From NCBI RefSeq assembly GCF_014235875.1, contig NZ_JACJUK010000010.1, positions 1 through 64,000 on the forward strand: a stretch of DNA of 64,000 bases, written 5' to 3'. A program made the translations under genes and the position numbers. Shown in pieces: positions 28,353 through 39,000 of the stretch. The notes below the pieces were generated by a model. It made no database searches. It was not told the DNA's origin and saw only the letters and a program-made list of their open reading frames with translations. This DNA is from Croceivirga lutea (lineage in GTDB: Bacteria; Bacteroidota; Bacteroidia; Flavobacteriales; Flavobacteriaceae). Position 1 is the first letter of the stretch. Every line of letters begins with the position of its first letter.

Positions 28353-29180
28353 TTGGATAAAAAAAGTAAAAAAATTTTAATTCTAGGAGCAAGCGGATTT
28401 ATCGGAAATGCCTTATTCAAAGAATTAACCAACTATTTTGATACCTACGGCACTTTTTTTACCAACATTTCGTACAGAGAAAACCAACGGTTTTTTCAGT
28501 ATGATATACAGGAAGACGATGTATTTCAAATCTTAGAAAACGTAAAACCAGATTACATCATTTCTGCACTACGAGGAGATTTTGCTTCACAAATTCAAGC
28601 ACATCAACATATTTTAGAATACGTAGCCATACATACATGTAAACTCTATTTTCTTTCTTCAGCTAATGTTTTTGATGCTTACAGTAAGTATCCTTCCTAT
28701 GAGTATGATAAAACCCTATCGTTAAGCGTATTTGGTCGTTTAAAGATTAGGATTGAAAATATGATGATGAGAATGCCAAAAAATAAGATTGGTATTTTAA
28801 GGGTGCCCATGGTTTTTGGTAATACCTCTCCCAGAATTAAAGAGATTAAACAACTTTTAATAAATAAAGAACCTGTAGAAGTTTTTCCAAACTTAATAAT
28901 GAACGTTACCAATGATGACAGGCTAACACAACAAATACATTATTTAATTAATCAAAACAAAACAGGAATTTTTCACCTAGGTAGTTCAGATTTGGTTCAT
29001 CATGAAGAGTTCATTGCCGAAGTCATTAAACAACTAGGTCCTTTTAATCCTGTTTTTAAGAAGGTTTATACAACAAACGAAGACCGTTATTTAGCGGTAT
29101 TACCTAAAGACCACCTACTTCCAAAAAACTTAACCATAACTTATCAAGAAATAATAGAACACCATTTAGCTATTGATTGA
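28353..29180 (+). CDS. Sugar-nucleotide reductase/epimerase-like protein (RfbD-like SDR)
   Basis: A 275-residue protein. The Rossmann motif KILILGASGFIGNALF lies at the N-terminus. The rest follows the extended short-chain dehydrogenase fold, with PDYIISALRGDF, LYFLSSANVFDAY and RIENMMMR at the catalytic-triad region. The usual YxxxK catalytic tyrosine lysine pair is not clearly present. A TTG start at 28353 is used because no ATG lies before the Rossmann strand. It is closest in style to dTDP-4-dehydrorhamnose reductase relatives. Substrate is unknown. The gene is 12 bp after gcvT and may have been acquired as a housekeeping partner. Confidence 0.7.
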   Translation: MDKKSKKILILGASGFIGNALFKELTNYFDTYGTFFTNISYRENQRFFQYDIQEDDVFQILENVKPDYIISALRGDFASQIQAHQHILEYVAIHTCKLYFLSSANVFDAYSKYPSYEYDKTLSLSVFGRLKIRIENMMMRMPKNKIGILRVPMVFGNTSPRIKEIKQLLINKEPVEVFPNLIMNVTNDDRLTQQIHYLINQNKTGIFHLGSSDLVHHEEFIAEVIKQLGPFNPVFKKVYTTNEDRYLAVLPKDHLLPKNLTITYQEIIEHHLAID

Positions 29181-29247
29181 GTTAAAGATCAAAGTATACC
29201 ACCAAATACGCCCCTAGGTTTAAAGTAATTTTATAAAAAAGAATAAA

Positions 29248-29961
29248 ATGAAAAGTAAGCCTGATTTTAGTAATCTTTCTGCGATATACGTTAACTGTAC
29301 TTTAAAGAAATCACCCAAAACAAGTAATACCCAAGGTCTCTTTGAGGTATCTCAAAATATATTAAAAAAAGAAGGGGTACACATTGAAAATATACGTGCT
29401 GTTGACCATAATATAGCTTTTGGGGTATACCCAGATATGACAGAACATGGTGAAGACATTGATGATTGGCCCAAACTATTTGAAAAAATAATTGCTGCAG
29501 ACATATTATTAATTGGAACTCCTATTTGGTTAGGCGAACGTTCTTCTGTCTGTTCCCAACTTATTGAACGGCTTTACGCTATGTCTGGTAAACAGAATGA
29601 AAAGGGGCAATATCTATTCTACGGTAAAGTTGGTGGAACTATTATAACAGGTAATGAAGACGGTGTAAAACATTGTGCCATGGGCATTTTATATGCCTTA
29701 CAACATATTGGATATTCTATTCCGCCCCAAGCAGATAGTGGATGGATTGGAGAAATTGGTCCAGGGCCAAGTTATTTAGATGAAGAATCTAATGCTAAAA
29801 ACAATGATTTTACGAACAGAAACACGACATTTATGACGTATAACCTACTGCATCTTGCGGCACTGCTAAAAAAAAATAAAGGTTATAATGCTTACGGTAA
29901 TTCTAGAGCAGACTGGGATACCGGTTCAAGATGGTCCTTTGAAAATCCAGAATATAGATAA
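29248..29961 (+). CDS. Flavodoxin-family NAD(P)H-dependent oxidoreductase
   Basis: A 237-residue protein. It begins with a flavodoxin-type strand (SAIYVNCTLKKSPKTSNTQGL) and contains LLIGTPIWLGERSSVCSQLIERLYA, the FMN-contact region of the NADPH-dependent FMN reductase superfamily, then VGGTIITGNEDGVKHCAMGILYALQHIGY. It is probably a soluble FMN enzyme. Its stop codon overlaps the start of the next gene by one base (TAATG), so it is translated together with the pterin dehydratase gene. Substrate is unknown. Confidence 0.8.
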   Translation: MKSKPDFSNLSAIYVNCTLKKSPKTSNTQGLFEVSQNILKKEGVHIENIRAVDHNIAFGVYPDMTEHGEDIDDWPKLFEKIIAADILLIGTPIWLGERSSVCSQLIERLYAMSGKQNEKGQYLFYGKVGGTIITGNEDGVKHCAMGILYALQHIGYSIPPQADSGWIGEIGPGPSYLDEESNAKNNDFTNRNTTFMTYNLLHLAALLKKNKGYNAYGNSRADWDTGSRWSFENPEYR

Positions 29962-30254
29962 TGAGTTTAAAAAAATTAAGTACAGAAGAAATTAAAACCC
30001 AATTAATACAACTTTCTAATTGGGAGTATAATGATGAATGCATTGAAAAAACATTCACCTATGCAGATTTTAAAACAGCTTTCGCCGTAATGACGAGAAT
30101 TGCTTTTGAAGCGGAAGCTCAGAGCCATCATCCTGATTGGACAAACGTTTACAACACCTTAGTTATAAAATTAAACACCCATGATGCAGGCGGGGTAACA
30201 CAAAAAGATATTGATTTAGCCCATGCCATAGAAAAAATAAACACTAGGTATTAA
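29961..30254 (+). CDS. 4a-hydroxytetrahydrobiopterin dehydratase (pterin-4-alpha-carbinolamine dehydratase)
   Basis: A 97-residue protein, the normal size for PhhB/PCD proteins. The signature AQSHHPDWTNVYNTLVIKL and the later THDAGGVTQKDIDLAHAIE hold the conserved His pair. It dehydrates the 4a-hydroxy form of tetrahydropterin, recycling the cofactor of aromatic amino acid hydroxylases. No hydroxylase gene is nearby. It overlaps the upstream flavodoxin-fold gene by one base. Confidence 0.93.
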   Translation: MSLKKLSTEEIKTQLIQLSNWEYNDECIEKTFTYADFKTAFAVMTRIAFEAEAQSHHPDWTNVYNTLVIKLNTHDAGGVTQKDIDLAHAIEKINTRY

Positions 30255-30258
30255 GCAA

Positions 30259-30291
30259 TTTGTTTATCTAGTAGGCCTTTTATTAAATTTG
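30259..30291 (+). promoter_or_regulatory. Bacteroidota-type promoter for yebC
   Basis: TTTG (30259-30262) and TAAATTTG (30284-30291) match the -33 and -7 elements with a 21-nt spacer. Transcription would start about 26 bp before the yebC ATG. Confidence 0.5.
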
Positions 30292-30322
30292 CGTTTATTG
30301 AGAATTAAGAAAAAACCTTAGT

Positions 30323-31033
30323 ATGGGAAGAGCTTTTGAGTTTAGAAAAGCACGTAAAATGAAACGTTGGGCAGCCATGTCCAAAGCCTTCACAAGAATT
30401 GGCAAAGACATTGTAATGGCAGTTAAAGAAGGTGGACCAGACCCTGATTCCAATTCTAGACTTAGGGCTGTAATTCAAAATGCCAAGGCAGTTAACATGC
30501 CAAAAGATAACATTGAGCGTGCTATCAAAAGAGCTTCTGATAAAAGCCAAGGTGATTATAAAGAGGTGCTTTTTGAAGGCTATGCTCCACATGGCATTGC
30601 AATTTTAATTGAAACAGCTACAGATAACAACACTAGAACAGTAGCTAATATTAGAAGTTATTTTAACAAGTGTAACGGTAGTTTAGGCACTTCTGGTTCT
30701 GTTGAATTTATGTTTGACCATACCTGTAATTTCAGAATTAATGGGGAAGGTTTAGACCCAGAAGAATTAGAGTTAGAGTTAATAGATTTTGGAGCTGAAG
30801 AGGTATTTGTTGATGAAGATGGCATATTAATTTATGCGCCTTTTGAAAGTTTTGGAGATTTACAAAAAGAATTAGAGTCAAGAGAAATTGAAATTCTTTC
30901 GTCTGGTTTTGAACGTATACCACAAGTAACTAAAGAATTAAATGAAGAGCAAGTTGCCGATGTAGAAAAGCTTCTAGAAAAAATTGAAGAAGATGATGAT
31001 GTTCAGAACGTATATCATACAATGAAAGAATAA
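30323..31033 (+). CDS. yebC: YebC/PmpR family DNA-binding regulator (translation-associated TACO1 family)
   Basis: A 236-residue protein. The N-terminus GRAFEFRKARKMKRWAAMSK and PDPDSNSRLRAVIQNAKAVNMPKDNIERAIK are the hallmark of the family. The protein is highly conserved. Family members bind DNA and, in recent work, act at the ribosome on proline-rich stretches. The C-terminal DUF28-type region ends in an acidic helix (LLEKIEEDDDVQNVY). It is monocistronic with its own promoter and terminator. Confidence 0.95.
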   Translation: MGRAFEFRKARKMKRWAAMSKAFTRIGKDIVMAVKEGGPDPDSNSRLRAVIQNAKAVNMPKDNIERAIKRASDKSQGDYKEVLFEGYAPHGIAILIETATDNNTRTVANIRSYFNKCNGSLGTSGSVEFMFDHTCNFRINGEGLDPEELELELIDFGAEEVFVDEDGILIYAPFESFGDLQKELESREIEILSSGFERIPQVTKELNEEQVADVEKLLEKIEEDDDVQNVYHTMKE

Positions 31034-31059
31034 CTTCAATAAGTGTATATATAAATTAA

Positions 31060-31089
31060 AAATCCCCATTAAAAATGGGGATTTTTTTA
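31060..31089. terminator. Intrinsic terminator between yebC and the T9SS gene
   Basis: An 11-bp perfect stem AAATCCCCATT / AATGGGGATTT with an AAA loop (31060-31084), followed by T-run on the plus strand and preceded by A-rich DNA, so it can serve both convergent genes. Confidence 0.85.
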
Positions 31090-31111
31090 TAGGATAAGTT
31101 TTTTGTTTTTT

Positions 31112-34100
31112 CTAACGTTCAATGACCATTTGAGATGAGAACCTAGCACCATCAATTGTTTTAGAGCGTATTATATAAGTTCCCGCAGGAATCTCATTAA
31201 CTTCCATTTTAAACTCCTCTCCTTGTTTAATGTTTGCGGCATTATATTTTTTAATCATTCTACCAGACATATCAAAAATTAGAATTTCTGAAACCTCTTC
31301 TGGCTTTTCAAAAGATACATTGGAAGTAACTTGAGCTGGGTTCGGAGAAACTAACATTTTGTTTACATTAGCCTGTAAAGGCACCAAATTTTCTTCAATT
31401 TTATACACCTCTAAGTTATCGTAATAAGCTGAACCTGGAGTTGTGAATGTATAATTACTATGGAGCCATAAATCGATACTTGCAATTCCTTCAGGGATAA
31501 TTATTTCGGTTTCATATCGGCTCCAAGTAGCATTAAAATTTGCAGCTCCTAAAGAAGTGTTAGGCCTATTATCAATATTTATTTCAAAGCGGGCATTACC
31601 TGTTCCATCGTTACCATCTATTCCTATAAATAACCTATCGCCTGCTGATAAATTGTAATCAGCTAATCGTATTGCTATATGATATTTACTCCAGCGCTGA
31701 CCTTCATCAAAATTTGAAACAACTAAAGCACAGGGGCTATTGTTGGTAATCTCATTTGTACCTTCAACTATATCTGCTCCAGCATTTAAAATACCTTCTG
31801 GTAGCACAAAAGCAGGATTTTCGTTTTGCAAATAATTAGTACAATCCTCAACTATAATTGGCGCCTGTACTTCTATATTCACCTGAGCAGAATCTTGATC
31901 TCCAAATTCATCTGTTACCGTTAGCGATATTACGTAAACACCTACTTCTAATTCTATTGTAGGCGAGATGTTTTCCGCTAATACGTTTTCATTTAATGAC
32001 CATTCATAGTTTACTATTTCACCATCAGGGTCAAAACTTCCGCTTCCATCTAGGGTTACTGTTTCTAAACCATTTTCATCAAAATCAATTAGTATTTGAT
32101 TTTCACCGGCATTAGCAATGGGAACTAAGTTTTGAGGCCCCTCTTCAATAGTTACCAATACTTCATCAGATGCGGTTCCACCATCGTTGTCAGTAATCAA
32201 TAAATTAATTAGGTACTCTCCAACCTCTAGTTCTATTGTAGGGTTAATACCATTTGCAACTATAGTATCATTTATTAACCATTGATACGAAACAATTTCA
32301 CCATCTAGGTCGTAACTATTACTAGCATCTAATGTAACTTCTTCAGCTTCAGAATTATCTTCATCAATGAGAAGTATATCTTCATTTGCTATTGCAAATG
32401 GAAGACTATTTTCTACGGTAGGTGTTGACACAAATACATTATCGAATGTTGCTGAAGTTAAAACACCATCATTATGAGAAGTAACTGCTAAACCAATTAG
32501 AATCTCTTCGTTCATTCCTATTTCTTTAGAGCCCACTAAAACCCAATCACCATTTGTTGTAGAAGCGTAGCCCGAAAATTGGTTGCCTTCTCTTACTAAA
32601 CGCAGAAAATGTGGATAGTTTTCTACAGGAACTGGCCCAATATTGTTTGCTCCAGGTGTTAAATTAGATTCAAACTCAGGACGGTCTTGTAAAGTGTATG
32701 AAATACCGCTATTTCTAGGATTAGGAGAAAGAGACATCAATATAAATTCTGAACCAGAGGCATTACTATTACGCATCATAACCCCTGCTTTTGCCCAGGC
32801 ATTAGTATTTTCTAAATTGGTAACCCTAGCTACTATTTCACCGTTACCTGACAAGGTTTGATATACAAAATGAAACTCATCGTTAGTTTCCCAAATATCA
32901 TAACCCGAAGCCTCAATTTGGTAACTTCCTGTTGCTGGTACATAGCATGCAGAACCTACGGCAGCAACATCACCTATATCTTCGTTATTCCAACCAGTAG
33001 GTAATGCCCCACATTCAGTTGGTAAATCGTCACTTTCAAAATCTATAGTAACCGTTGCTAAACAGTTATTCTTGTTACCATTTACATCTGTTACAATAAA
33101 TTCTACTTCATTCTGACCTAAATCTTTAAAACTAAAACTTGAAGGATTTATTTCTATACTCGCTACACCGCAATTATCTGTGGAGCCATTATCCAAATCT
33201 AAAGGACTCACCTGAATTACTTCATTTTCATTTGCTAACAAAAATGTAATGTCTTTGCAAACCGCAGTTGGCAATGTTTCATCTATTAATTCAATTAGTT
33301 GAATACATTCTTTAATAATGGCATCATCTCTTGTAATAACCCATTCTATAGTAGTTTCTCCAACCTTAAATGCTTCAGTCAAGTCTAGTCCGTCACTCCG
33401 AGTTCCGGAAATCTTAATATTCTCAGTTAAATCACCAGTTACTTCTGGTTCAACAATTTTAATAAGTTGCTCGCAAGAATCGTTTTCAACCGCTAGGCTT
33501 ATTGTTGAAGGGCATGTAATTTCCAAATCTTTTGGTTGTTTAAAAACACTGATACCATTAGAAGAAATTGAACCAGCGTTTTTAAAAGTTCCCCCAACCA
33601 AAATTTCGTCATTTAAAGCATTGTATACCAATTTTCTAACCGGCGCATCTACTCCTTTCAAGGTAGCATTACCTAACGAATACCAGTTATTAAAATCGTA
33701 GTAAGCAATATTATCCACAAGAAAACCTGATGCATTTGTAAAATTACCCCCGATTAAGAGTCCGTTTTTATAGGTAGTTATGGAGTTTACATTACCGTTA
33801 AGACCTTCATCTACAGATTCCCAAGAAGAAGAACTTCTGTTCCAACGGGCAAGCCTATTAACGGTTTTATTTCCTGCTAATGAAAAATTACCTCCTGCAT
33901 AAATATAAGCCTCAGTAACTTCAATTGCTTGTACAAAACCACTTGTTCCGTCACCTAATGCACTAAAACTTGAGCCGTTCCACATGGCTATTCTTGATGT
34001 ATTTTTATTTCCGGCACTATCAAAATTACCACCTAGGTAAACATTGCTATTCTTATCTAATGCAATACTTCTTACTTCGTTATTTGTTCCGTTTCCTGCT

Positions 34101-35830
34101 GTTTGAGCATCTATTAAGGCTTTCCAATTATTATCTTGAATTAAAGCGATGTTATTTGCGTTTATATTACCTACACTAGAAAAAGTTCCACCAACATAAA
34201 TCGTCTTATCATCACCTACTACAGTAGTAAGCACTGCACCATTAGTACCTTCTCCATAATTTTGCCACGCATTACCAGACCATTTTGCAATACTATTAGC
34301 GGTAGTTCCGCCAGCAGTGCTAAATTCTCCACCAACTATTACTTCATCTTCTAAAAGGGTAATTGTATTTACTTGACCATTAACGCCCTGACCCAATGCT
34401 TCCCATCCGGTAACAGCATTATATTTAGCAATATTATTCGCAGTGATACTTCCTGCATTAGAAAAGTTACCACCAATGTAATAGTTGCCTTCATTGTCTA
34501 TTGCAATAGCTTCAACCACGCCATTTACACTGCTTGAAATTTGATTCCATGCGCCATCTAGCACTTGTGCGGTTTTGCCGGTGTCAGTAGGAGTTTCCGT
34601 ATCTACAATTTTATAAATTTTTACAGATTCACCATAGTCAGAGAAATACATGTCACCATTAGTATCTAAACCAAAACTTGAAATAAATTGACCATTTGTT
34701 CTAAACAATAGTTCACTTTCTACAACATTGTTTGTAAAGTCATATTCCAAAGCCCAAACTCTACCAGAAACATAGTCTCCATAAATGTACTTGTTGAGCA
34801 TTTTGGAGTTTTGAATAGCGCCTGAAGAATCATAAAAATAGCCTCCTGTTATAGAAACATCACCATTAGCGTGGTCGTAATAATAGATTGGTTTTACATC
34901 AGTTGGTGACGCTAATGTTGTTGCAGTACCATAACTTGGCTGAGATTCTGCTTCAAACTTATTCCATCCATAATTTTGTCCACGAGAGATTAAATTAATT
35001 TCCTCAAAATTATTCTGTCCAACATCAGCACCCCATAATCTATTTTGATTATCAAAAGAAAATTTCCAGGTATTTCTAATTCCCCAAGCATAGATTTCGT
35101 CTAGTCCGTCTTTATTTAAAAGTGGATTATCATTAGGAATTTCGTATCTACCATTTGGTGAAGCTGGATTAGACTCAATAGGGTTATTACCATCTAAATC
35201 AACATCAATTCTTAAAATACTACCGAAAACATTATTAAGATTTTGAGCATTCTTATTAGGGTCTCCGCCACCGCCGCCGTCTCCAATAGAAATATATAAA
35301 TAGCCATCTGGCCCAAAAGCTATTTTACCACCGTTGTGATTGGAATTATTTTGATTTTTTTCAAATCTAAAAATCTCGGTGGCACTATTACTATCTGCGA
35401 TATTACTGCCAGATTGCTTTGTATAGCGTTCCAGCACCATATTTATTCGACCATTGCTACCATAAACCGTGTAGTAGACATAAAACAATTGATTGTTTTT
35501 AAAATCTGGATGAAAGGCCAAGCCAAGTAAGCCAATTTCTTGACCAACGCTAAAACTAACCTTATTAGAAATATCTAGAAAATTGGTAACACTGTTTGAA
35601 GTTAAATCTTCAGTATTGGAAAAAGATTTTATAATTCCACCTTGTTCTACAACGTACACATTATTTAAATCGTCATCTGGAAATTGAATTTCTACCGGAA
35701 ATCGGAATGCTAAATTCTCATACGCTTGTTCGTACGAAATCTGACCTAAAGCAGAAAAACTAAAAAAAAGAAAATTAAAGAAAAGTAAACTTGAAAAAAC
35801 AATTCGGGGGGCCTTGTTTGTAAAAAGCAT
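31112..35830 (-). CDS. T9SS-secreted sugar-dehydrogenase-type protein with a second repeat propeller and PKD domains
   Basis: A 1572-residue exported protein. After a signal peptide (about 1-29) comes a glucose/sorbosone-dehydrogenase-type propeller (30-410: GKIAFGPDGYLYISIGDGGGG, WGIRNTWKFSFD). Seven repeats of about 43 residues with a GG[NET]F core fill 440-760. An HYR-type region lies at 770-935, a DUF1349/concanavalin-like domain at 940-1135 and two PKD domains at 1142-1230 and 1237-1320. One copy of a ~150-residue module shared with the next protein spans 1328-1480. The T9SS type A sorting domain is 1491-1572 (SPNPAQ, FDMSGRMIKKY). It should be anchored or released at the cell surface. 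PQQ use is known for the family but not provable here. Confidence 0.85.
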   Translation of the reverse strand: MLFTNKAPRIVFSSLLFFNFLFFSFSALGQISYEQAYENLAFRFPVEIQFPDDDLNNVYVVEQGGIIKSFSNTEDLTSNSVTNFLDISNKVSFSVGQEIGLLGLAFHPDFKNNQLFYVYYTVYGSNGRINMVLERYTKQSGSNIADSNSATEIFRFEKNQNNSNHNGGKIAFGPDGYLYISIGDGGGGGDPNKNAQNLNNVFGSILRIDVDLDGNNPIESNPASPNGRYEIPNDNPLLNKDGLDEIYAWGIRNTWKFSFDNQNRLWGADVGQNNFEEINLISRGQNYGWNKFEAESQPSYGTATTLASPTDVKPIYYYDHANGDVSITGGYFYDSSGAIQNSKMLNKYIYGDYVSGRVWALEYDFTNNVVESELLFRTNGQFISSFGLDTNGDMYFSDYGESVKIYKIVDTETPTDTGKTAQVLDGAWNQISSSVNGVVEAIAIDNEGNYYIGGNFSNAGSITANNIAKYNAVTGWEALGQGVNGQVNTITLLEDEVIVGGEFSTAGGTTANSIAKWSGNAWQNYGEGTNGAVLTTVVGDDKTIYVGGTFSSVGNINANNIALIQDNNWKALIDAQTAGNGTNNEVRSIALDKNSNVYLGGNFDSAGNKNTSRIAMWNGSSFSALGDGTSGFVQAIEVTEAYIYAGGNFSLAGNKTVNRLARWNRSSSSWESVDEGLNGNVNSITTYKNGLLIGGNFTNASGFLVDNIAYYDFNNWYSLGNATLKGVDAPVRKLVYNALNDEILVGGTFKNAGSISSNGISVFKQPKDLEITCPSTISLAVENDSCEQLIKIVEPEVTGDLTENIKISGTRSDGLDLTEAFKVGETTIEWVITRDDAIIKECIQLIELIDETLPTAVCKDITFLLANENEVIQVSPLDLDNGSTDNCGVASIEINPSSFSFKDLGQNEVEFIVTDVNGNKNNCLATVTIDFESDDLPTECGALPTGWNNEDIGDVAAVGSACYVPATGSYQIEASGYDIWETNDEFHFVYQTLSGNGEIVARVTNLENTNAWAKAGVMMRNSNASGSEFILMSLSPNPRNSGISYTLQDRPEFESNLTPGANNIGPVPVENYPHFLRLVREGNQFSGYASTTNGDWVLVGSKEIGMNEEILIGLAVTSHNDGVLTSATFDNVFVSTPTVENSLPFAIANEDILLIDEDNSEAEEVTLDASNSYDLDGEIVSYQWLINDTIVANGINPTIELEVGEYLINLLITDNDGGTASDEVLVTIEEGPQNLVPIANAGENQILIDFDENGLETVTLDGSGSFDPDGEIVNYEWSLNENVLAENISPTIELEVGVYVISLTVTDEFGDQDSAQVNIEVQAPIIVEDCTNYLQNENPAFVLPEGILNAGADIVEGTNEITNNSPCALVVSNFDEGQRWSKYHIAIRLADYNLSAGDRLFIGIDGNDGTGNARFEINIDNRPNTSLGAANFNATWSRYETEIIIPEGIASIDLWLHSNYTFTTPGSAYYDNLEVYKIEENLVPLQANVNKMLVSPNPAQVTSNVSFEKPEEVSEILIFDMSGRMIKKYNAANIKQGEEFKMEVNEIPAGTYIIRSKTIDGARFSSQMVIER
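31390..31848 (-). repeat. Shared beta-rich module, copy in the sugar-dehydrogenase-type protein
   Basis: Encodes residues about 1328-1480, from CTNYLQNENPAFVLP through NARFEINIDNRPNTSLG to the AYYDNLEVYKIE end. It matches three copies in the neighbouring protein in length, cysteine pair and motif order. Confidence 0.8.
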
Positions 35831-35868
35831 AATGGGTAATGTTAGTTAGTGTTTCTCTATTTACGGCG

Positions 35869-35876
35869 CAAAACTA
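35869..35876 (-). promoter_or_regulatory. -7 promoter box for the sugar-dehydrogenase-type gene
   Basis: On the minus strand TAGTTTTG matches TAnnTTTG exactly, 38 bp before the ATG. No upstream TTTG at the right distance was found. Confidence 0.35.
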
Positions 35877-35941
35877 ACATTTGGACGTTTAAAAGTGTGC
35901 TTTTATCGATGTTTTTTATAATTCATTTGCTAGAAATGAAA

Positions 35942-35965
35942 AAAGCCGTCATTTCTGACGGCTTT
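35942..35965 (-). terminator. Intrinsic terminator of the metalloprotease gene
   Basis: A 9-bp perfect stem AAAGCCGTC / GACGGCTTT with a 6-nt loop; on the minus strand it is followed by a T-run. It lies 36 bp past the stop codon and separates the two giant genes. Confidence 0.85.
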
Positions 35966-36000
35966 AATTTGGTAACTATTAAGTCTGGTTATTCTAAATA

Positions 36001-39000
36001 CTATCTTTCTATCACCATTTGAGAACTATATTCCATACCATCTAAAGTTTTTGAACGTACTATGTAAGTACCCACTGGTATTGCATAAATATTCATTTCA
36101 AAATGGTCGCCTCTTCTTATCTCAGAGGCATCAAAACGTTGTATCATTCTACCAGACATATCAAATAGTAAAATCTCTTTGATATCTTCTGGTTTCTCAA
36201 AAGATACATTTGAGCTAATACTAGCTGGGTTTGGGGATACAAACATGTTGTTGACATCAGCTCTCAATAAAGGAACCTCAGTATCAAGATTTACAACCTC
36301 TAAGTTGTCATAATAAGCGGTACCAGAAGTATTTAGCGTATAATTGCTGTGGAACCAAAGGTCTATGGTTGTTAAGCCTGAAGGAACTACGATGGTAGTT
36401 TCATACCTGCTCCATCCATCACCAAAATTAGAATAGCCCAAGGCTGTATTTGGCCTATTATTTTGGTTGATTTCAAAACGCGCATTACCGGTACCATTAT
36501 TTCCGTCTACTCCAATGAATAACCTATCTCCAGCATTTATACCGTATTCTGATAAATTAATGCTAATAAAGTATCTACTCCATGGTTGGCCAGCATCAGT
36601 ATTGGTAACTTCAACAGCACACGAACTGTTATTTGTGTTTATATCAGTACCTACAACTGCATCTGCACCGGCTGTTAAGCCACCAGTAGGTAACTCCATG
36701 GCTACATTATCATTTTCTAAATAATCATTACAATTACCAGGAACAACGTAAGCCTCTACTGTTACTACAACCTCATCTGTAGCTGTAGCACCTTCATTAT
36801 CGGTAACTGTTAGCGTAAGCATGTGCGTACCCACTGCAAGACTTATTGTTGGTGATTCTCCCGTTGCAACTTCAGTACCGTTCTCTGTCCAAGAGTAGCT
36901 AACAATACTACCGTCTGGGTCGAAACTTCCGCTACCATCTAAAACAACATCCTCAGCGCCATTGTCATCTACATCTACAACTTGTTGATCGGTACCTGCA
37001 GAAGCTACTGGCATTATATTATCTAATGGTTCATCATCTAGAGTCTGAACAATTAAATTATCATAATATGCGGTTCCAGGAGCGCTAGAAGTATAGTTAC
37101 TATGAAACCATAAATCAATTGAATTAATACCTTCTGGTACGGTTATGGTAGTTTCATATCTGCTCCATCCATCACCAAAATTAGAATACCCTAAAGAAGT
37201 GTTTGGTCTATTATCTTGGTTAATCTCAAAGCGTGCATTACCCGAACCATTATTACCATCTACTCCAATTAATAACCTATCTCCAGGGTTTATACCGTAT
37301 TCTGATAAACTAATGTTGATAACGTACCTACTCCATGGTTGGCCAGAATCGTTGTTGATTACCTCTATAGCACAAGGACTATTATTCGTGTTTATATCGG
37401 TACCGACAACTGCATCTGCACCTGCTGTTAAACCTCCTTGGGGTAAAATCATAGCTTCATTTTCATTAGGCAAATAATTAACACACAATTCTGGTTCCTC
37501 TCCGGTGGTTACAGTTATGATGACTTCATCTGTAGCTATAGCGCCTTCATCATCTGTAACAGTTAACATTATAGTGTGAATTCCTTCATCTAAAATAACA
37601 GATGGCATTTCTCCCATTGCTAAAACCGCACCATTTTCAGACCACTCATAGCTCACAATAGTACCATCAGGGTCTGAACTCGCACTACCATCTAATTGTA
37701 CATTTGCAACTACCAAGTTTTGATTTAAGATTTGTTCATCTTCATAACCAACAACAGTTTGGTCTGGACCTGCATTGGCTATTGGGGTAATATTACCACC
37801 TTGCTCTGCATCTAAATTAATTACCACTAGGTTGTCGAAGTAAGAGGTGTAAGAACCGCCATTTAATTCTGCGGATAAAGAATCACCTCCAAATACTGGA
37901 TAGCTATTATGAAACCATAAGTCTAAGGAAGAAATACCTTCAGGAACAACAACCGTTGTCTCATAATGTGACCAAGAACTTGTGAAATTTGAAAATCCTA
38001 AAGCTGTGTTAGGCGAATTGTTTTGATTTATTTCAAAACGTGCATTACCTGAACCATCATTACCATCTACAGCAATAAATAGTCTATCTCCCGGATTAAT
38101 ACCATAATCAGCCAAATTAATTGGTATTACATAACGAGCCCATGGTTGGTTCGGGTCAAAATTTACTACTTCAATAGCACACGGACTGTTAAATGTATTT
38201 ACAGTTGTACCGTTAACTTCATCTGCACCAGCGCTTAAATAGCCTGTTGGCAAACTTATTGCTGGGTCTTCATTTGGCAGATAATCTGTACATTCTATTG
38301 GCCCTCCTTGTTCTACTGTTACTACAGCCTCACAAGTTGCCGTGTTACCATTAACATCTGTAACTGTAAGTGTTACCGTATTAGCACCTACATCAGCTGA
38401 AGTGAAATCAGTTTTATCAATGCTTAAAGAAGCTATTTCACAATTATCTGTGCTACCACCATCTATATCTGCAGGAGTAATTGAAGCCAATCCGCTTTCA
38501 TCTAAGACTACAGTAGTGTCTTTACACAAAGCTATTGGTGCTTCGGTATCATTAACAGTAACATCAAAACTACATGTTACCGTATTTCCTGCTCCATCAA
38601 CAACAGTTGCTGTTACAGTTGTAGTACCTACTGGGAATAGTGTACCTGGGTCTTGACTGTAAGTTATACTTGCTATAACCCTATCCTCTGTTGTTAATAT
38701 CACACTTTGCATATTGCCTTCCATTACTGGTGGCTCGGTATCAAATGGATTATCATCAAATACATCCTCAGCATTTACTTCAAAATCTACAATTGCCCCA
38801 CAGACTCCAGCGTCATTACTCACAACAATATCATCTGGACATTCTACAATTGGAGGTGCATCATCCACAGCATTAGTAAACAATACAATTAATTCTTCAC
38901 CTGCTTCTAGATTAATATTAAAAATTATATCCGGCAAAGTTGTAGCGTCTACAGTAGAGTTTGCAGGTTCATTTTCTAACCAATCTACACGTACCGGGAA

